Positions 16,633-25,217 of a stretch of DNA of 64,000 nucleotides are shown piece after piece. The notes under the pieces were generated by a model. It saw only the letters and a list, made by a program, of their open reading frames with translations, ran no database searches and had not been told where the DNA came from. The stretch lies in the NCBI RefSeq assembly GCF_001691415.1, contig NZ_LRRR01000019.1, positions 22,029 through 86,028 on the forward strand, in the 5' to 3' direction. Within the stretch, counting starts at the first letter, position 1; each line of letters starts with the position of its first letter. The stretch is from Pararhodobacter sp. CCB-MM2. GTDB lineage: Bacteria > Pseudomonadota > Alphaproteobacteria > Rhodobacterales > Rhodobacteraceae. The translations under genes and the position numbers were made by a program.

Positions 16633-17033
16633 GCTGGTCAGATATTTGCGCGCCCAGCCTCGATGACATCGCCCTCTTGGCTGAACAGGCCCGCGCCGAT
16701 CTGCCGGCGCCTTTCGATGTCGCCGCGAAGGACATCTTCGTGCAGGTCGAGGAGGTCGCCAGCGATGATGTTCTGGCGGAGATGGGGGTGGATGACCCGC
16801 TTGAGCTGACCGGTCTCTATGACGGTATCCCGCTGACGCAGAAATCGGTGATGGATGTCGCGCAGCAGCCGGACATGATCTGGCTGTTCCGCGCTGCGAT
16901 CCTTGATGAATGGTCCGCCCGCGCCGATGTCACGCTGGGCGCTCTGGTGACGCATGTCTTCGTGCATGAACTGGCGCATCACCTTGGCTGGTCGGACGAG
17001 GACATCGCCCGGATCGACCGCTGGTGGGAGTGA
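16629..17033 (+). CDS. Small metallopeptidase (zincin) family protein
   Basis: This protein of about 134 residues belongs to the metallopeptidase family known from the minimal zincin fold (PF06262 type). The catalytic zinc motif HExxH is present as VHELAHHLGWSDED near the C-terminus, with a downstream acidic residue as third-ligand candidate. The family is widespread in bacteria and actinobacteria and its substrates are unknown. I favour the GTG at 16629, which overlaps the AraC stop as GTGA; an ATG at 16611 would add six residues and overlap more. Confidence 0.85.
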   Translation: MSWSDICAPSLDDIALLAEQARADLPAPFDVAAKDIFVQVEEVASDDVLAEMGVDDPLELTGLYDGIPLTQKSVMDVAQQPDMIWLFRAAILDEWSARADVTLGALVTHVFVHELAHHLGWSDEDIARIDRWWE

Positions 17034-17148
17034 CGCGAGGCTCCCGCCCGTCGCCGCCGCATCGAAGATGCGCCCCCTCCCGTTGGGGGTAAGGCGGCCG
17101 GCGCGCGCTGACGCGCCGCCGTCCGCTGGACGGGGCAGCCTCGGTGGC

Positions 17149-17724
17149 TTATCCGGCGATCTTGGTCAGGCGATCGCCATTCCGGATCACGCCGTCTTGC
17201 TCCACGCTACACAGGATGCCGCGCAGACGGTGCGTCAGGTTTCCGGGCGCGACGAGCCAGTCCTTGGCCGCGGCGCCGTAGCGAACCTTCCACTTCACGC
17301 AGCCGTCGTTGAAGACTTCGCTGACCCGCAGGACGGCTGTCCCGGCCTGAAGCAAGGTGCCTTCGGGCAAGTTGGCCTCGCCGAGGTCCATGTCTACCGT
17401 GAAGGTATCGCCCGGATGCACGACATTCTCGCGGTCGCGCCAGACGAGATCCAGCACCTGCTTGGACACAATGCAGATCTGAATACCCGGATGGGGGCTG
17501 CCATCCTCAAGGCGGAGCCAGGGCTCGCATAACCAGCGCTCGCCGGGGATGCCTTCGGCTTGGGTGACCGTAAGCTCATCGACGAAAGCGCGCTGGTTGC
17601 GCTGCGGGCGCAGGCAGAGCATCTCGATCGCGGCGCCATCCTTGGGCGCTGCAAGCACCTGCGGGAGAGCTGCATCCAGCTCTTCCCGCGTCACATGGGC
17701 GATGGTTCCGCCGGTGTCGGTCAA
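17149..17724 (-). CDS. MOSC-domain protein
   Basis: This 191-residue MOSC-superfamily protein is related to the C-terminal domain of molybdenum-cofactor sulfurases. MOSC domains bind molybdenum cofactor or transfer sulfur. A conserved cysteine is present in NDGCVKWKV (about residue 143), the position used as cofactor ligand in the family. It overlaps recA by four bases (ATGA), so its translation is coupled to recA and it should be SOS-induced. A link between MOSC and DNA repair is not established. Confidence 0.82.
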   Translation of the reverse strand: MTDTGGTIAHVTREELDAALPQVLAAPKDGAAIEMLCLRPQRNQRAFVDELTVTQAEGIPGERWLCEPWLRLEDGSPHPGIQICIVSKQVLDLVWRDRENVVHPGDTFTVDMDLGEANLPEGTLLQAGTAVLRVSEVFNDGCVKWKVRYGAAAKDWLVAPGNLTHRLRGILCSVEQDGVIRNGDRLTKIAG

Positions 17725-18788
17725 TCGTCCACCAGCGAATCGTCGCCTTCGTTCATCTGGAAATCGAGGCCGTTCGCGGCGCGGATCTTGTCCTCGACCT
17801 CGAACGCGACCTGCGGGTTCGACTTCAGGTAGCTCTTGGCGTTCTCACGCCCCTGCCCGATCCGCTCATCACCGTAGGAATACCAGGAACCCGACTTCTC
17901 AACGACACCGGCCTTCACGCCGATATCCAGAAGCTCGCCGGTCTTGGAAATCCCGTCGCCATACATGATGTCGAACTCGACCTGCTTGAAGGGCGGTGCG
18001 ACCTTGTTCTTCACCACCTTCACGCGGGTCTGGTTGCCGACCACCTCATCGCGGTCCTTGACCGAGCCGATGCGGCGGATGTCCAGACGCACCGAGGCAT
18101 AGAATTTCAGCGCGTTACCGCCGGTCGTCGTCTCAGGCGAGCCGAACATCACGCCGATCTTCATGCGGATCTGGTTGATGAAGATCACCATGCAATTCGA
18201 GCGCGCGATCGAACCCGTCAGCTTGCGCATGGCCTGGCTCATCAGGCGGGCATGCACGCCCACACTGCTGTCGCCCATGTCGCCTTCGAGTTCCGATTTC
18301 GGCGTCAGCGCGGCGACGGAGTCGACCACGACCACCGAGACGGCGCCCGAACGGACCAGCGTATCGACGATCTCAAGCGCCTGCTCACCGGTGTCCGGCT
18401 GCGAGATCAGGAGCTCATCAAGGTTCACGCCAAGGCGCTTCGCATATTGCGGGTCCAGCGCGTGTTCGGCATCGACAAAGGCGCAGATGCCGCCTTTTTT
18501 CTGTTCCTCGGCAATGACATGCAGCGTCAGCGTCGTCTTGCCCGAGCTTTCCGGGCCAAAGATCTCGATGATCCGGCCCTTCGGCAGGCCGCCGATGCCC
18601 AGCGCGATGTCGAGGCCCAGCGAACCGGTCGAGGTCGCCTCGATCTCAGCCACGGGGTTGTCGGCGCCGAGCTTCATGATCGAGCCCTTGCCGAACTGCC
18701 GTTCGATCTGCGCCAGCGCCGAGTCGAGCGCCTTCTGCTTGTCTTGTGCGCGCTTGTCCTGCATGTCGAGTAGGCTCGCCGTTGCCAT
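17721..18788 (-). CDS. recA: Recombinase RecA
   Basis: This 355-residue RecA drives homologous strand exchange and LexA autocleavage. Seen are the Walker A loop GPESSGKTT (about 66-74), Walker [11 protein letters not shown], the L1/L2 regions (including the [24 protein letters not shown] area), and an acidic tail ending DDSLVDD. I chose the ATG at 18788 ([13 protein letters not shown]), the family start; the upstream in-frame extension passes through the promoter. An SOS box and promoter lie 50-100 bases upstream. The MOSC gene overlaps its stop. Confidence 0.97.
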   Translation of the reverse strand: MATASLLDMQDKRAQDKQKALDSALAQIERQFGKGSIMKLGADNPVAEIEATSTGSLGLDIALGIGGLPKGRIIEIFGPESSGKTTLTLHVIAEEQKKGGICAFVDAEHALDPQYAKRLGVNLDELLISQPDTGEQALEIVDTLVRSGAVSVVVVDSVAALTPKSELEGDMGDSSVGVHARLMSQAMRKLTGSIARSNCMVIFINQIRMKIGVMFGSPETTTGGNALKFYASVRLDIRRIGSVKDRDEVVGNQTRVKVVKNKVAPPFKQVEFDIMYGDGISKTGELLDIGVKAGVVEKSGSWYSYGDERIGQGRENAKSYLKSNPQVAFEVEDKIRAANGLDFQMNEGDDSLVDD

Positions 18789-18837
18789 GGTTTGACCCCT
18801 TATTTCACGGCCCGTTCCGGGCGGCAATAACGCATTT

Positions 18838-18886
18838 GTTCTTGTCTTGTTCGCGCCAATATGCGGACAAAAAGAGAACATTGCAA
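18838..18886 (-). promoter_or_regulatory. recA promoter with alphaproteobacterial SOS box
   Basis: On the minus strand, a -35 TTGCAA (18881-18886) and a -10 CATATT (18858-18863) are separated by 17 bases. Immediately downstream lies GAAC-N7-GAAC (18838-18852, plus strand GTTC-N7-GTTC), the LexA operator of alphaproteobacteria. A repressor bound there would block the polymerase, giving DNA-damage control of recA and the coupled MOSC gene. Confidence 0.85.
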
Positions 18887-18969
18887 GGTCCGTTCTGCGC
18901 CCACTTGGTTAACAAGAGGTTGAGAAATGCACCCATGGGCGCCGGATCGTGTCGATTTCGGGGAAAACC

Positions 18970-19043
18970 TGGAGCGGGTAGCGGGAATCGAACCCGCCCC
19001 ATCAGCTTGGAAGGCTGAGGCGCTACCACTACACCATACCCGC
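18970..19043 (-). tRNA. tRNA-Gly (anticodon UCC)
   Basis: Read on the minus strand, the acceptor arms GCGGGTA and TACCCGC pair fully. The anticodon stem encloses CTTCCAA with anticodon TCC, and the T-loop is GGTTCGATTCC. The 3' CCA is encoded, giving 74 bases. It reads GGA and GGG glycine codons and stands between recA and the deacetylase gene. Confidence 0.96.
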
Positions 19044-19153
19044 CAGGTGCGGATGGGATAGCGCCTTGCGCGAGGATCGGCAAGGGGCGATCCGGGATGC
19101 CGGTGACGCCAGCGTGACTCGACGCAAGGCCCGCTTGACGCAACACTGCGGAC

Positions 19154-19888
19154 ATGCGCCGTCTGTTGATCCTTGTCCTAATGCTGGCCGCCCTCTCGGC
19201 GGGGCTATGGCAGCTGTCACGCTCGCGCAGCTATCAGTTGTTCGGCACCTTGGTGACGCGCGTGGAGACCGATCAGCCCCTCGTCGCCTTGACCTTCGAC
19301 GACGGCCCGACCGAGGGGCAGACTGCCGCTCTCCTCGGCGTTTTGGCGGGCCGAGGGGTCCGCGCGACTTTCTTTCTGACGGGGCGCGAGATCGAAGCCC
19401 ATCCCGCCGAGGCCGCCGCCCTTTCGGCCGCCGGGCACCAGTTGGGCAACCACTCGTTCAGCCATCAACGCATGGTGCTGGTCCGCCCCTCTGTCGTGGA
19501 AACCGAGCTCGCACGCACCGACGCAGCCTTGCGCACCGCGGGCGAGACCGGGCCGCTCCATTTCCGCCCGCCCTATGGCAAGCGGTTGTTCGTGCTGCCC
19601 TGGGTGCTGGCGGAACAGAACCGGCTGACGATCCTGTGGGATGTGGAGCCCGACAGCGACCCCAATGCCGGGCCCGAACGCATCGCCCGCGCAGCCATCG
19701 AGCAGGCGCGCCCCGGCTCCATCATCCTGCTGCACGCGCTCTACCCCTCGCGCGCCGCAACGCGTGAGGCCCTGCCGGCCATCATCGACGGCCTGCGCGC
19801 ACGGGGCTTTCGGCTGGTCACGCTGAATGAGCTGCTTGCCGCGGGTGGTATCGAGCCCGGAATTGCGTCCTCCGCCCCCACACCCTAG
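19154..19888 (+). CDS. Polysaccharide deacetylase (NodB family)
   Basis: This 244-residue carbohydrate esterase family 4 protein has an N-terminal signal/anchor (about 1-22, MRRLLILVLMLAALSAGLW). The NodB motifs follow in order: TFDDGP (metal-binding Asp pair), NHSFSH (two zinc His), RPPYG, and IILLHAL (catalytic His). It removes N-acetyl groups from a surface or cell-wall polysaccharide; the polymer is unknown. Its active site is complete. It precedes the class V aminotransferase on the same strand. Confidence 0.9.
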   Translation: MRRLLILVLMLAALSAGLWQLSRSRSYQLFGTLVTRVETDQPLVALTFDDGPTEGQTAALLGVLAGRGVRATFFLTGREIEAHPAEAAALSAAGHQLGNHSFSHQRMVLVRPSVVETELARTDAALRTAGETGPLHFRPPYGKRLFVLPWVLAEQNRLTILWDVEPDSDPNAGPERIARAAIEQARPGSIILLHALYPSRAATREALPAIIDGLRARGFRLVTLNELLAAGGIEPGIASSAPTP

Positions 19889-19937
19889 GGTGCGCGTCGA
19901 CGGCCCTTGGGCCGAATCCCAAACACGGAGCCCCCCG

Positions 19938-21086
19938 ATGCCCGCCCTCCATGACCATATCGACGCTGGTGGATTGGACGAGTTCTCGGTCGTCTTTACC
20001 GACCGGTCGCTGAACCACATGTCGAAGCGCTTTCAGGGCGTGATGACCGACATCTCGGCGGTGATGAAAGAGGTCTACAACGGCTCGGCCGTGGCGCTGG
20101 TGCCCGGCGGCGGGACCTATGCGATGGAATCGGTTGCCCGGCAGTTCGCCCGCGGCAAGTGTCTGGTCGTGCGCAACGGCCTGTTCAGCTTCCGCTGGAG
20201 CGCGATTTTCGACGCCGGCCACCTGAACGAGGGCACCGACGTGATGATGGCCCGCCCCTCGGGTAACGGCGCGCAGGCGCCCTTCGCCCCGGCGCCCATC
20301 GAAGAGGTCACCGCGAAGATCCTGTCCGAGAAGCCGGAAGCCGTCTTCGCCCCGCATGTCGAGACTGCGGCCGGCATGATCCTGCCCGACGATTACATCA
20401 AGGCGCTGGCCGATGCCGCGCATGAGGTCGGTGCGCTGATGGTGCTCGATTGCATCGCCTCGGGCTGCGCCTGGGTCGACATGAAGGCGCTGGGTGTCGA
20501 CGTGTTGGTCTCGGCCCCGCAGAAGGGCTGGAGCGCCTCGCCCTCGGCGGGCATCGTGGTCATGGGCCCGCGCGCCGAGGCGCGTCTCGAGGCCACCACC
20601 TCGGACAGCTTTGCGCTGGATCTGAAAAAATGGCGCGCGATCATGAAGGCTTATGAGGACGGTGGTCACGCCTATCATGCGACCCTGCCGACGGATGCGC
20701 TGGCCGGGTTCCGCGATGCGATGATGGAAACCAAGGAGATGGGTTTCGACGCCGCCAAATCCGCGCAATTCGCGCTGGGCAAGGGCGCGCGGGCGTTGCT
20801 GGCGGCCTATGGCTATCCGGCGCTGGCGGCGGAAGGCTATGGCGCGCCGGGCGTCGTCGTGTGCTTCACCGAGCGTCCCGAGCTGCAGAACGGCTCGGCT
20901 TTCGCCGCCGCGGGCTACCAGATCGCCGCGGGCGTGCCCTTGATGGTCGGCGAGGGCGAGGGTTTCCGCACTTTCCGCATCGGCCTCTTCGGGTTGGACA
21001 AGCTGAAGGACGTTCCCGGCACGCTGTCGCGGCTTGATGCCGCGCTGAAGGCGGTGGCGCTGGACCAGCCGGGCAACGACCTCTGA
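19938..21086 (+). CDS. Class V aminotransferase (serine/alanine--glyoxylate type)
   Basis: This 382-residue PLP enzyme of fold type I, class V, resembles alanine--glyoxylate and serine--pyruvate aminotransferases. The N-terminal part has VPGGGTYAMESVARQF, the PLP-phosphate region. The cofactor Asp is in MVLDCIASG and the Schiff-base lysine is in SAPQKGWSASP (about residue 196). The start at 19938 is preceded by GGAG. The DMT transporter begins two bases after its stop. The amino donor and acceptor are not fixed by sequence. Confidence 0.85.
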   Translation: MPALHDHIDAGGLDEFSVVFTDRSLNHMSKRFQGVMTDISAVMKEVYNGSAVALVPGGGTYAMESVARQFARGKCLVVRNGLFSFRWSAIFDAGHLNEGTDVMMARPSGNGAQAPFAPAPIEEVTAKILSEKPEAVFAPHVETAAGMILPDDYIKALADAAHEVGALMVLDCIASGCAWVDMKALGVDVLVSAPQKGWSASPSAGIVVMGPRAEARLEATTSDSFALDLKKWRAIMKAYEDGGHAYHATLPTDALAGFRDAMMETKEMGFDAAKSAQFALGKGARALLAAYGYPALAAEGYGAPGVVVCFTERPELQNGSAFAAAGYQIAAGVPLMVGEGEGFRTFRIGLFGLDKLKDVPGTLSRLDAALKAVALDQPGNDL

Positions 21087-21087
21087 C

Positions 21088-21906
21088 ATGCGCCTGATCG
21101 CGCTCACGGCCTTGGTGATGGTCGCCTTCGCGGCGAACTCCATTCTGAACCGGCTGGCCGTGGGCGCGGGATTGATCGAGGCCCTGCCCTTCGCGCTGAT
21201 CCGCGTGGTCGCCGGGGCCGTGGTTCTGGGGCTCTTGGCCCGCGCGCGGCCCACGCGTGCGAACCTCTTGCCGGCCCTGTGGCTGACGCTCTACCTCGTC
21301 GGCTTCTCTCTGGCCTATGTGGCCTTGGACGCGGGCATCGGCGCGCTGATCCTCTTTGCCGGGGTGCAGGTGACGATGCTGGCGGGCGCCTTGGTCGGCG
21401 GCGACGCGGTCCCCGTGCGGCGTCTGATCGGCGCAGGCGTGGCCTTGGCCGGGTTGGCGGCGTTGTTGCTGCCGGGAACGGGCGCTGTGCCCGCGCTGTT
21501 GCCCGCCTTGGCGATGGCTGTGGCGGCGGTCGGTTGGGGCCTCTACTCGCTGGCCGGGCGCGGGGCGAAGGACCCACTGAAGGCGACGGCGGCGAATTTC
21601 CTTTTGGCGACGCCTTTGGTTGTGCTGGCCTGCCTGCCCGCCGAGTTTGGCGACTTCACCGGCAAGGGTTTGGCGCTGGCGGTGCTCTCGGGCGCGGTGA
21701 CCTCGGGGCTGGGTTATGCGCTCTGGTACGCGGTGCTGCCGCAGCTGGGCGCAGCGCGGGCCGCCGTGGCGCAGCTGACGGTGCCGATCATCGCCATCGT
21801 CGCAGGCGCCCTGATGCTGGGCGAGAGCCTGAGCGCGGGGGCGATGGCGGCCTCGGCGGTGGTGCTGGCCGGGGTTGCGCTGGCCATGGTGCCGGCGCGG
21901 CGCTAG
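21088..21906 (+). CDS. DMT-superfamily (EamA) transporter
   Basis: This 272-residue membrane protein has ten predicted transmembrane helices in two EamA repeats, each about 130 residues. It opens MRLIALTALVMVAFAANSILNR, where the Asn-Ser-Ile-Leu-Asn-Arg element is common at the first helix of these carriers. Members export amino acids or small metabolites. It follows the class V aminotransferase by two bases, suggesting the exported compound is related to that reaction. Near the second repeat end it has LTVPIIAIVAGALMLGESL, the usual E-containing closing motif. Confidence 0.87.
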   Translation: MRLIALTALVMVAFAANSILNRLAVGAGLIEALPFALIRVVAGAVVLGLLARARPTRANLLPALWLTLYLVGFSLAYVALDAGIGALILFAGVQVTMLAGALVGGDAVPVRRLIGAGVALAGLAALLLPGTGAVPALLPALAMAVAAVGWGLYSLAGRGAKDPLKATAANFLLATPLVVLACLPAEFGDFTGKGLALAVLSGAVTSGLGYALWYAVLPQLGAARAAVAQLTVPIIAIVAGALMLGESLSAGAMAASAVVLAGVALAMVPARR

Positions 21907-22093
21907 ATCCCCGCACCCGCGCGGAGCCAAGGCCGAAGGCCGCCGCGCATCGCCGACGCGCCCCCACGCGGCGGCGATTTGGCCGGGCTGGGCGCCACGC
22001 GGCGAGGTCATCCGGGTCTGGCAGACATAAAGCGCGGGGATCGCCCTTTGGAACGCCCCCGCGCGCGTCGTCCATGCGCGGCTCCGCGCAGGC

Positions 22094-23464
22094 TCAGCCC
22101 AACACCTCGCGCAAAGCCTCGGCGGTCACCCGGACGATCTCGTCCGCTTCCCCTTCGGTCAGGCACAGGGGCGGTGCGAAGCCGAGGATGTCGCCCTGCG
22201 GCATCGCCCGCGCAATCACCCCGCGCTTCACCATCCCCGCAACCACCTTGCCCGAGACACTCGCCACCGGCGTGAAGCCCGCCCGCGTCGCGCGGTCCGA
22301 GGTCAGCTCGACCGCACAGAGCATCCCCTCGCCGCGGATCTCGCCGACATTGGGATGATCGCCCAGAGCCTCGGTCATCTTGGCCCGCAAATAGGCCCCG
22401 ACCGTCGCGGCGTTCTCGACCAGCCCCAGCTCGTCGATCAGCTCCAGATTGGCCACCCCGGCCGCCGCGCCGATGGGATGGGCGGAATAGGTCCAGCCAT
22501 GACCGATCGGCCCGTTCTCATCCGTGCCCTGCATCAGCACCTGCCACATCCGGTCACCGACGATGGACCCGGACAAAGGCGCATAGGCCGAGGTCAGGCC
22601 CTTGGCGATGGTGATCAGATCCGGCTTCATTCCGTAATGGTCCGAGCCGAACATCGTCCCCAACCGCCCGAAGCCGGTGATCACCTCGTCGGCAATCAGC
22701 AGGATGTCGTGCTTCGACAAGATCGCCTGCACCCCCTCCCAGTAACCGGCGGGCGGCGGCACGATGCCGCCCGTGCCCAGCACTGGCTCGCCGATGAAGG
22801 CGGCGATGGTCTCGGGGCCCTCGCGCTCGATGAGCGCCTCCAGCTGGGCGAGCAGCCAGGCGGTGAAATCGGCCTCGGACATCGCCGGATCGGGGCGACG
22901 GTAGAAATAGGGCGCCTCGGTATGGACGACCTGACCCAGAGGCAGATCGAACTTCCGGTGGAACAGCTCGAGCCCCGTCAGCGAGCCCGACATCAGCCCC
23001 GAGCCGTGATAACCCCGCCAGCGCGAGATGATCTTCTTCTTCTGCGGCAGCCCCCGGATGTTGTTGTAATACCAGACCAGCTTGATGTTGGTCTCATTGG
23101 CATCCGAACCGCCAAGACCGAAATAGACCTTCGACTTGCCCGCAGGCGCGCGGTCCATGACCATCTTCGACAGCGTGATCGAGGCCTCGGTCCCGTGGCC
23201 GACATAGGCGTGGTAATAGGCCAGCTCCCCGGCCTGCTTGGCAATTGCATCCGTGATCTTGCGCCGCCCGTAGCCCGCATTCACGCAATAGAGCCCAGCG
23301 AAGCCGTCGAGCAGGCGGTTGCCGTCGCGGTCGGTGATGTAGACGCCCTCGCCGCCGGTGACGATCCGCTGCGGCGCCTCACCGCGCGCGAATTGCCCCA
23401 AATGGGTCGAGGGGTGGAAAAAGCTCTCGCGGTCCCATTGGGCAAGCTGGTCATTGGTCATCAT
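22094..23464 (-). CDS. Class III aminotransferase, possible DoeD-type diaminobutyrate transaminase
   Basis: This 456-residue fold type I PLP enzyme is commonly annotated as an aspartate aminotransferase family protein or omega-amino-acid transaminase. The cofactor-binding Asp is in LIADEVITGFGR and the catalytic Lys in TIAKGLTSAYAPLSG. The ATG at 23464 follows an excellent AAAGGAGG ribosome site, ruling out the much longer open frame upstream. It is divergent from doeB with 102 bases between starts. In ectoine degradation the step after deacetylation by DoeB is transamination of 2,4-diaminobutyrate (DoeD/Atf), so that role is inferred from context; the reaction itself cannot be read from sequence. 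Confidence 0.75.
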   Translation of the reverse strand: MMTNDQLAQWDRESFFHPSTHLGQFARGEAPQRIVTGGEGVYITDRDGNRLLDGFAGLYCVNAGYGRRKITDAIAKQAGELAYYHAYVGHGTEASITLSKMVMDRAPAGKSKVYFGLGGSDANETNIKLVWYYNNIRGLPQKKKIISRWRGYHGSGLMSGSLTGLELFHRKFDLPLGQVVHTEAPYFYRRPDPAMSEADFTAWLLAQLEALIEREGPETIAAFIGEPVLGTGGIVPPPAGYWEGVQAILSKHDILLIADEVITGFGRLGTMFGSDHYGMKPDLITIAKGLTSAYAPLSGSIVGDRMWQVLMQGTDENGPIGHGWTYSAHPIGAAAGVANLELIDELGLVENAATVGAYLRAKMTEALGDHPNVGEIRGEGMLCAVELTSDRATRAGFTPVASVSGKVVAGMVKRGVIARAMPQGDILGFAPPLCLTEGEADEIVRVTAEALREVLG

Positions 23465-23566
23465 CACGGCACCTCCTTTTGCGAGGGGCAGGCTAACAGC
23501 CCTGTCCCCGGGGTTGAACCCCGCCCCCCTTGGGCGGCAGGATGGCGCCAATCGAGGGAGTGCCGC

Positions 23567-24559
23567 ATGACCCAGAACCCGATCCGCCCGACCATTTCGC
23601 TGGACGCCCCCGGCAAGCGGCACGGGCATCTGAAACTGCCCTATTCGCGCAATGACAGCGCCTGGGGCGCGGTGATGATCCCGCTGACGGTGATCGTGGG
23701 CAGGCCCGGCCCGACGGCGCTTTTGACCGGCGCGAACCACGGCGATGAATACGAGGGACCGATTGCGTTGCAGGCACTGGCCAGCGAGATCGAACCCGAG
23801 GAGGTCACCGGGCGGCTGATCATCGTGCCCTATTTCAACTACCCCGCTTTCCGCGCCGGCACCCGGGTCTCGCCCATCGATCAGGTGAACCTGAACCGGG
23901 CCTTTCCGGGCGCGCCCGATGGTTCGGTCACGCAGAAGATTGCGAATTACTTCAACGACACGCTGGTGCCTCTGGCCGATGTGGTGGTGGATTTCCACTC
24001 GGGCGGGAAGACGCTGGACTTCCTGCCTTTCGCCTGCGCGCATTACCTCGACGACGCGCTGCAACAGGCCGCCTGTGACGAGGCGGTCGAGGCGTTCAAC
24101 GCCCCCTATTCGCTGATGCTGCGCGAGATCGACGCGGTCGGCATGTATGACACCGCCGTGGAGGCGCAGGGCAAGACCTTCGTGACGACGGAGCTGGGCG
24201 GCGGCGGCACGGCCACGGCGCGCTCGGCCCGGATCGCGCGCAAGGGGCTGCGCAACGTGCTTATCCATGCGGGCATCCTGCCCGGCGAGATCGAGCGCGC
24301 GCCTTCGGTGATGCTGGATATGCCCGACGATGATTGCTACCACACCGCGCCCGAGACCGGTCTGATCGAACCCTTGGTCGATCTGGGTGAAGAGGTGGTG
24401 CCGGGCCAGCCTCTGGCACGGATCTGGCCGCTGGATCGGACCGGCAGCCTGCCCGCGACGATCACCGCCCAGCGCCCCGGCATCCTCGCCGCGCGGCACT
24501 TCCCCGGCATCGTCCAGATCGGCGACACGCTGGCCGTGGTCGCCGTGGCACTGAACTGA
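23567..24559 (+). CDS. doeB: N-alpha-acetyl-diaminobutyrate deacetylase DoeB
   Basis: This 330-residue zinc hydrolase of the succinylglutamate desuccinylase/aspartoacylase (M14-like) family matches my memory of DoeB, which deacetylates the product of ectoine hydrolase. Zinc ligands are seen as GANHGDEYEGP (His and Glu) and DFHSGGKTLDFLP (His). The substrate-binding part has the family phrases SPIDQVNLNRAFPG and TTELGGGGTATARSARIA. The ATG at 23567 follows GAGGGAG; the long open frame upstream is a shadow of the aminotransferase gene. doeA lies far away at 1427. Confidence 0.85.
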   Translation: MTQNPIRPTISLDAPGKRHGHLKLPYSRNDSAWGAVMIPLTVIVGRPGPTALLTGANHGDEYEGPIALQALASEIEPEEVTGRLIIVPYFNYPAFRAGTRVSPIDQVNLNRAFPGAPDGSVTQKIANYFNDTLVPLADVVVDFHSGGKTLDFLPFACAHYLDDALQQAACDEAVEAFNAPYSLMLREIDAVGMYDTAVEAQGKTFVTTELGGGGTATARSARIARKGLRNVLIHAGILPGEIERAPSVMLDMPDDDCYHTAPETGLIEPLVDLGEEVVPGQPLARIWPLDRTGSLPATITAQRPGILAARHFPGIVQIGDTLAVVAVALN

Positions 24560-24586
24560 CCCTCACAAATTCAACACCGCGATGGA

Positions 24587-24617
24587 GAAAGGGCGAGACC
24601 ACCGGCCCCGCCCTTTC
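24587..24617. terminator. Hairpin between doeB and the secreted protein gene
   Basis: A 9-base stem (gaaagggcg / cgccctttc) with a 13-base GC-rich loop sits 27 bases after doeB, between converging genes. T-runs are weak. Confidence 0.5.
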
Positions 24618-24656
24618 ACTTTCCCAACCTCACGCAATAGGTCAGACGAATTCGTC

Positions 24657-25118
24657 TCAGACGCCCACACCGGGGCCCATGCAGGTCAACGGGCCATCCG
24701 TCTGCTGCACTTCATAAAGCTCGGTCGAGGGGCCGCCCTCGCCTTGGAAGACGGCGCGCATGCCGTTGTCCGTGGGATAGAAGCTCCAGCATTGTTCGTT
24801 CGCCGGGGCGTTCTCATAGACGAAGCAGATGTTGCCCGCGCGCTCGTACCAGATGCCCTCTTGGCATTCGTCGCCGACGAAGGACCAGCGCACACGGCGG
24901 CCTGGCAGGTATTCCTCGATGCCGTAGGGCTGGCCCTGAATGGCGTAGGACAGGGTCCGGCCTTGGGTGTAGGCGTCGAATTCCTCGGCCCCCATCGGCG
25001 AGCCTTCGGGCACCACAGGGGTGCTCATCGGGCCGTTCTGAGACAGGGCAGGCAGGGCCACGCCCAGCGCCACACCGAAGGCGGCGACCGAAACGAGGCG
25101 GCGGAATACGAGGCTCAT
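24657..25118 (-). CDS. Secreted hypothetical protein with four cysteines
   Basis: This 153-residue exported protein of unknown function has a signal peptide (MSLVFRRLVSVAAFGVALGV, cleavage near ALSQ). The mature part has four cysteines (in GDECQEG, NICFVYE, EQCWSFY and LTCMGPG), which could form two disulfides, and several aromatic residues in beta-like stretches. I chose the ATG at 25118, which has GAGAGGGAA upstream, over a longer frame. It lies downstream of alkB on the same strand with 99 bases between. Similar proteins are widespread in Rhodobacterales; I do not recognise a function. Confidence 0.72.
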   Translation of the reverse strand: MSLVFRRLVSVAAFGVALGVALPALSQNGPMSTPVVPEGSPMGAEEFDAYTQGRTLSYAIQGQPYGIEEYLPGRRVRWSFVGDECQEGIWYERAGNICFVYENAPANEQCWSFYPTDNGMRAVFQGEGGPSTELYEVQQTDGPLTCMGPGVGV

Positions 25119-25217
25119 GAACGCTTCCCTCTCAGGCATCAACCCAGCCATCGTGCCAGAGCCCCCGGCCTGAGGCCAGCGCCCCGGCCTCACGTTAGCG
25201 AGAGACCGCCGATCCAC

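Noticed and set aside
22094..24499. Aminotransferase read as an 801-residue protein from the longest frame
   Set aside because: The extra N-terminal part overlaps doeB, looks like a reversed-strand shadow, and a strong ribosome site (AAAGGAGG) precedes the ATG at 23464.
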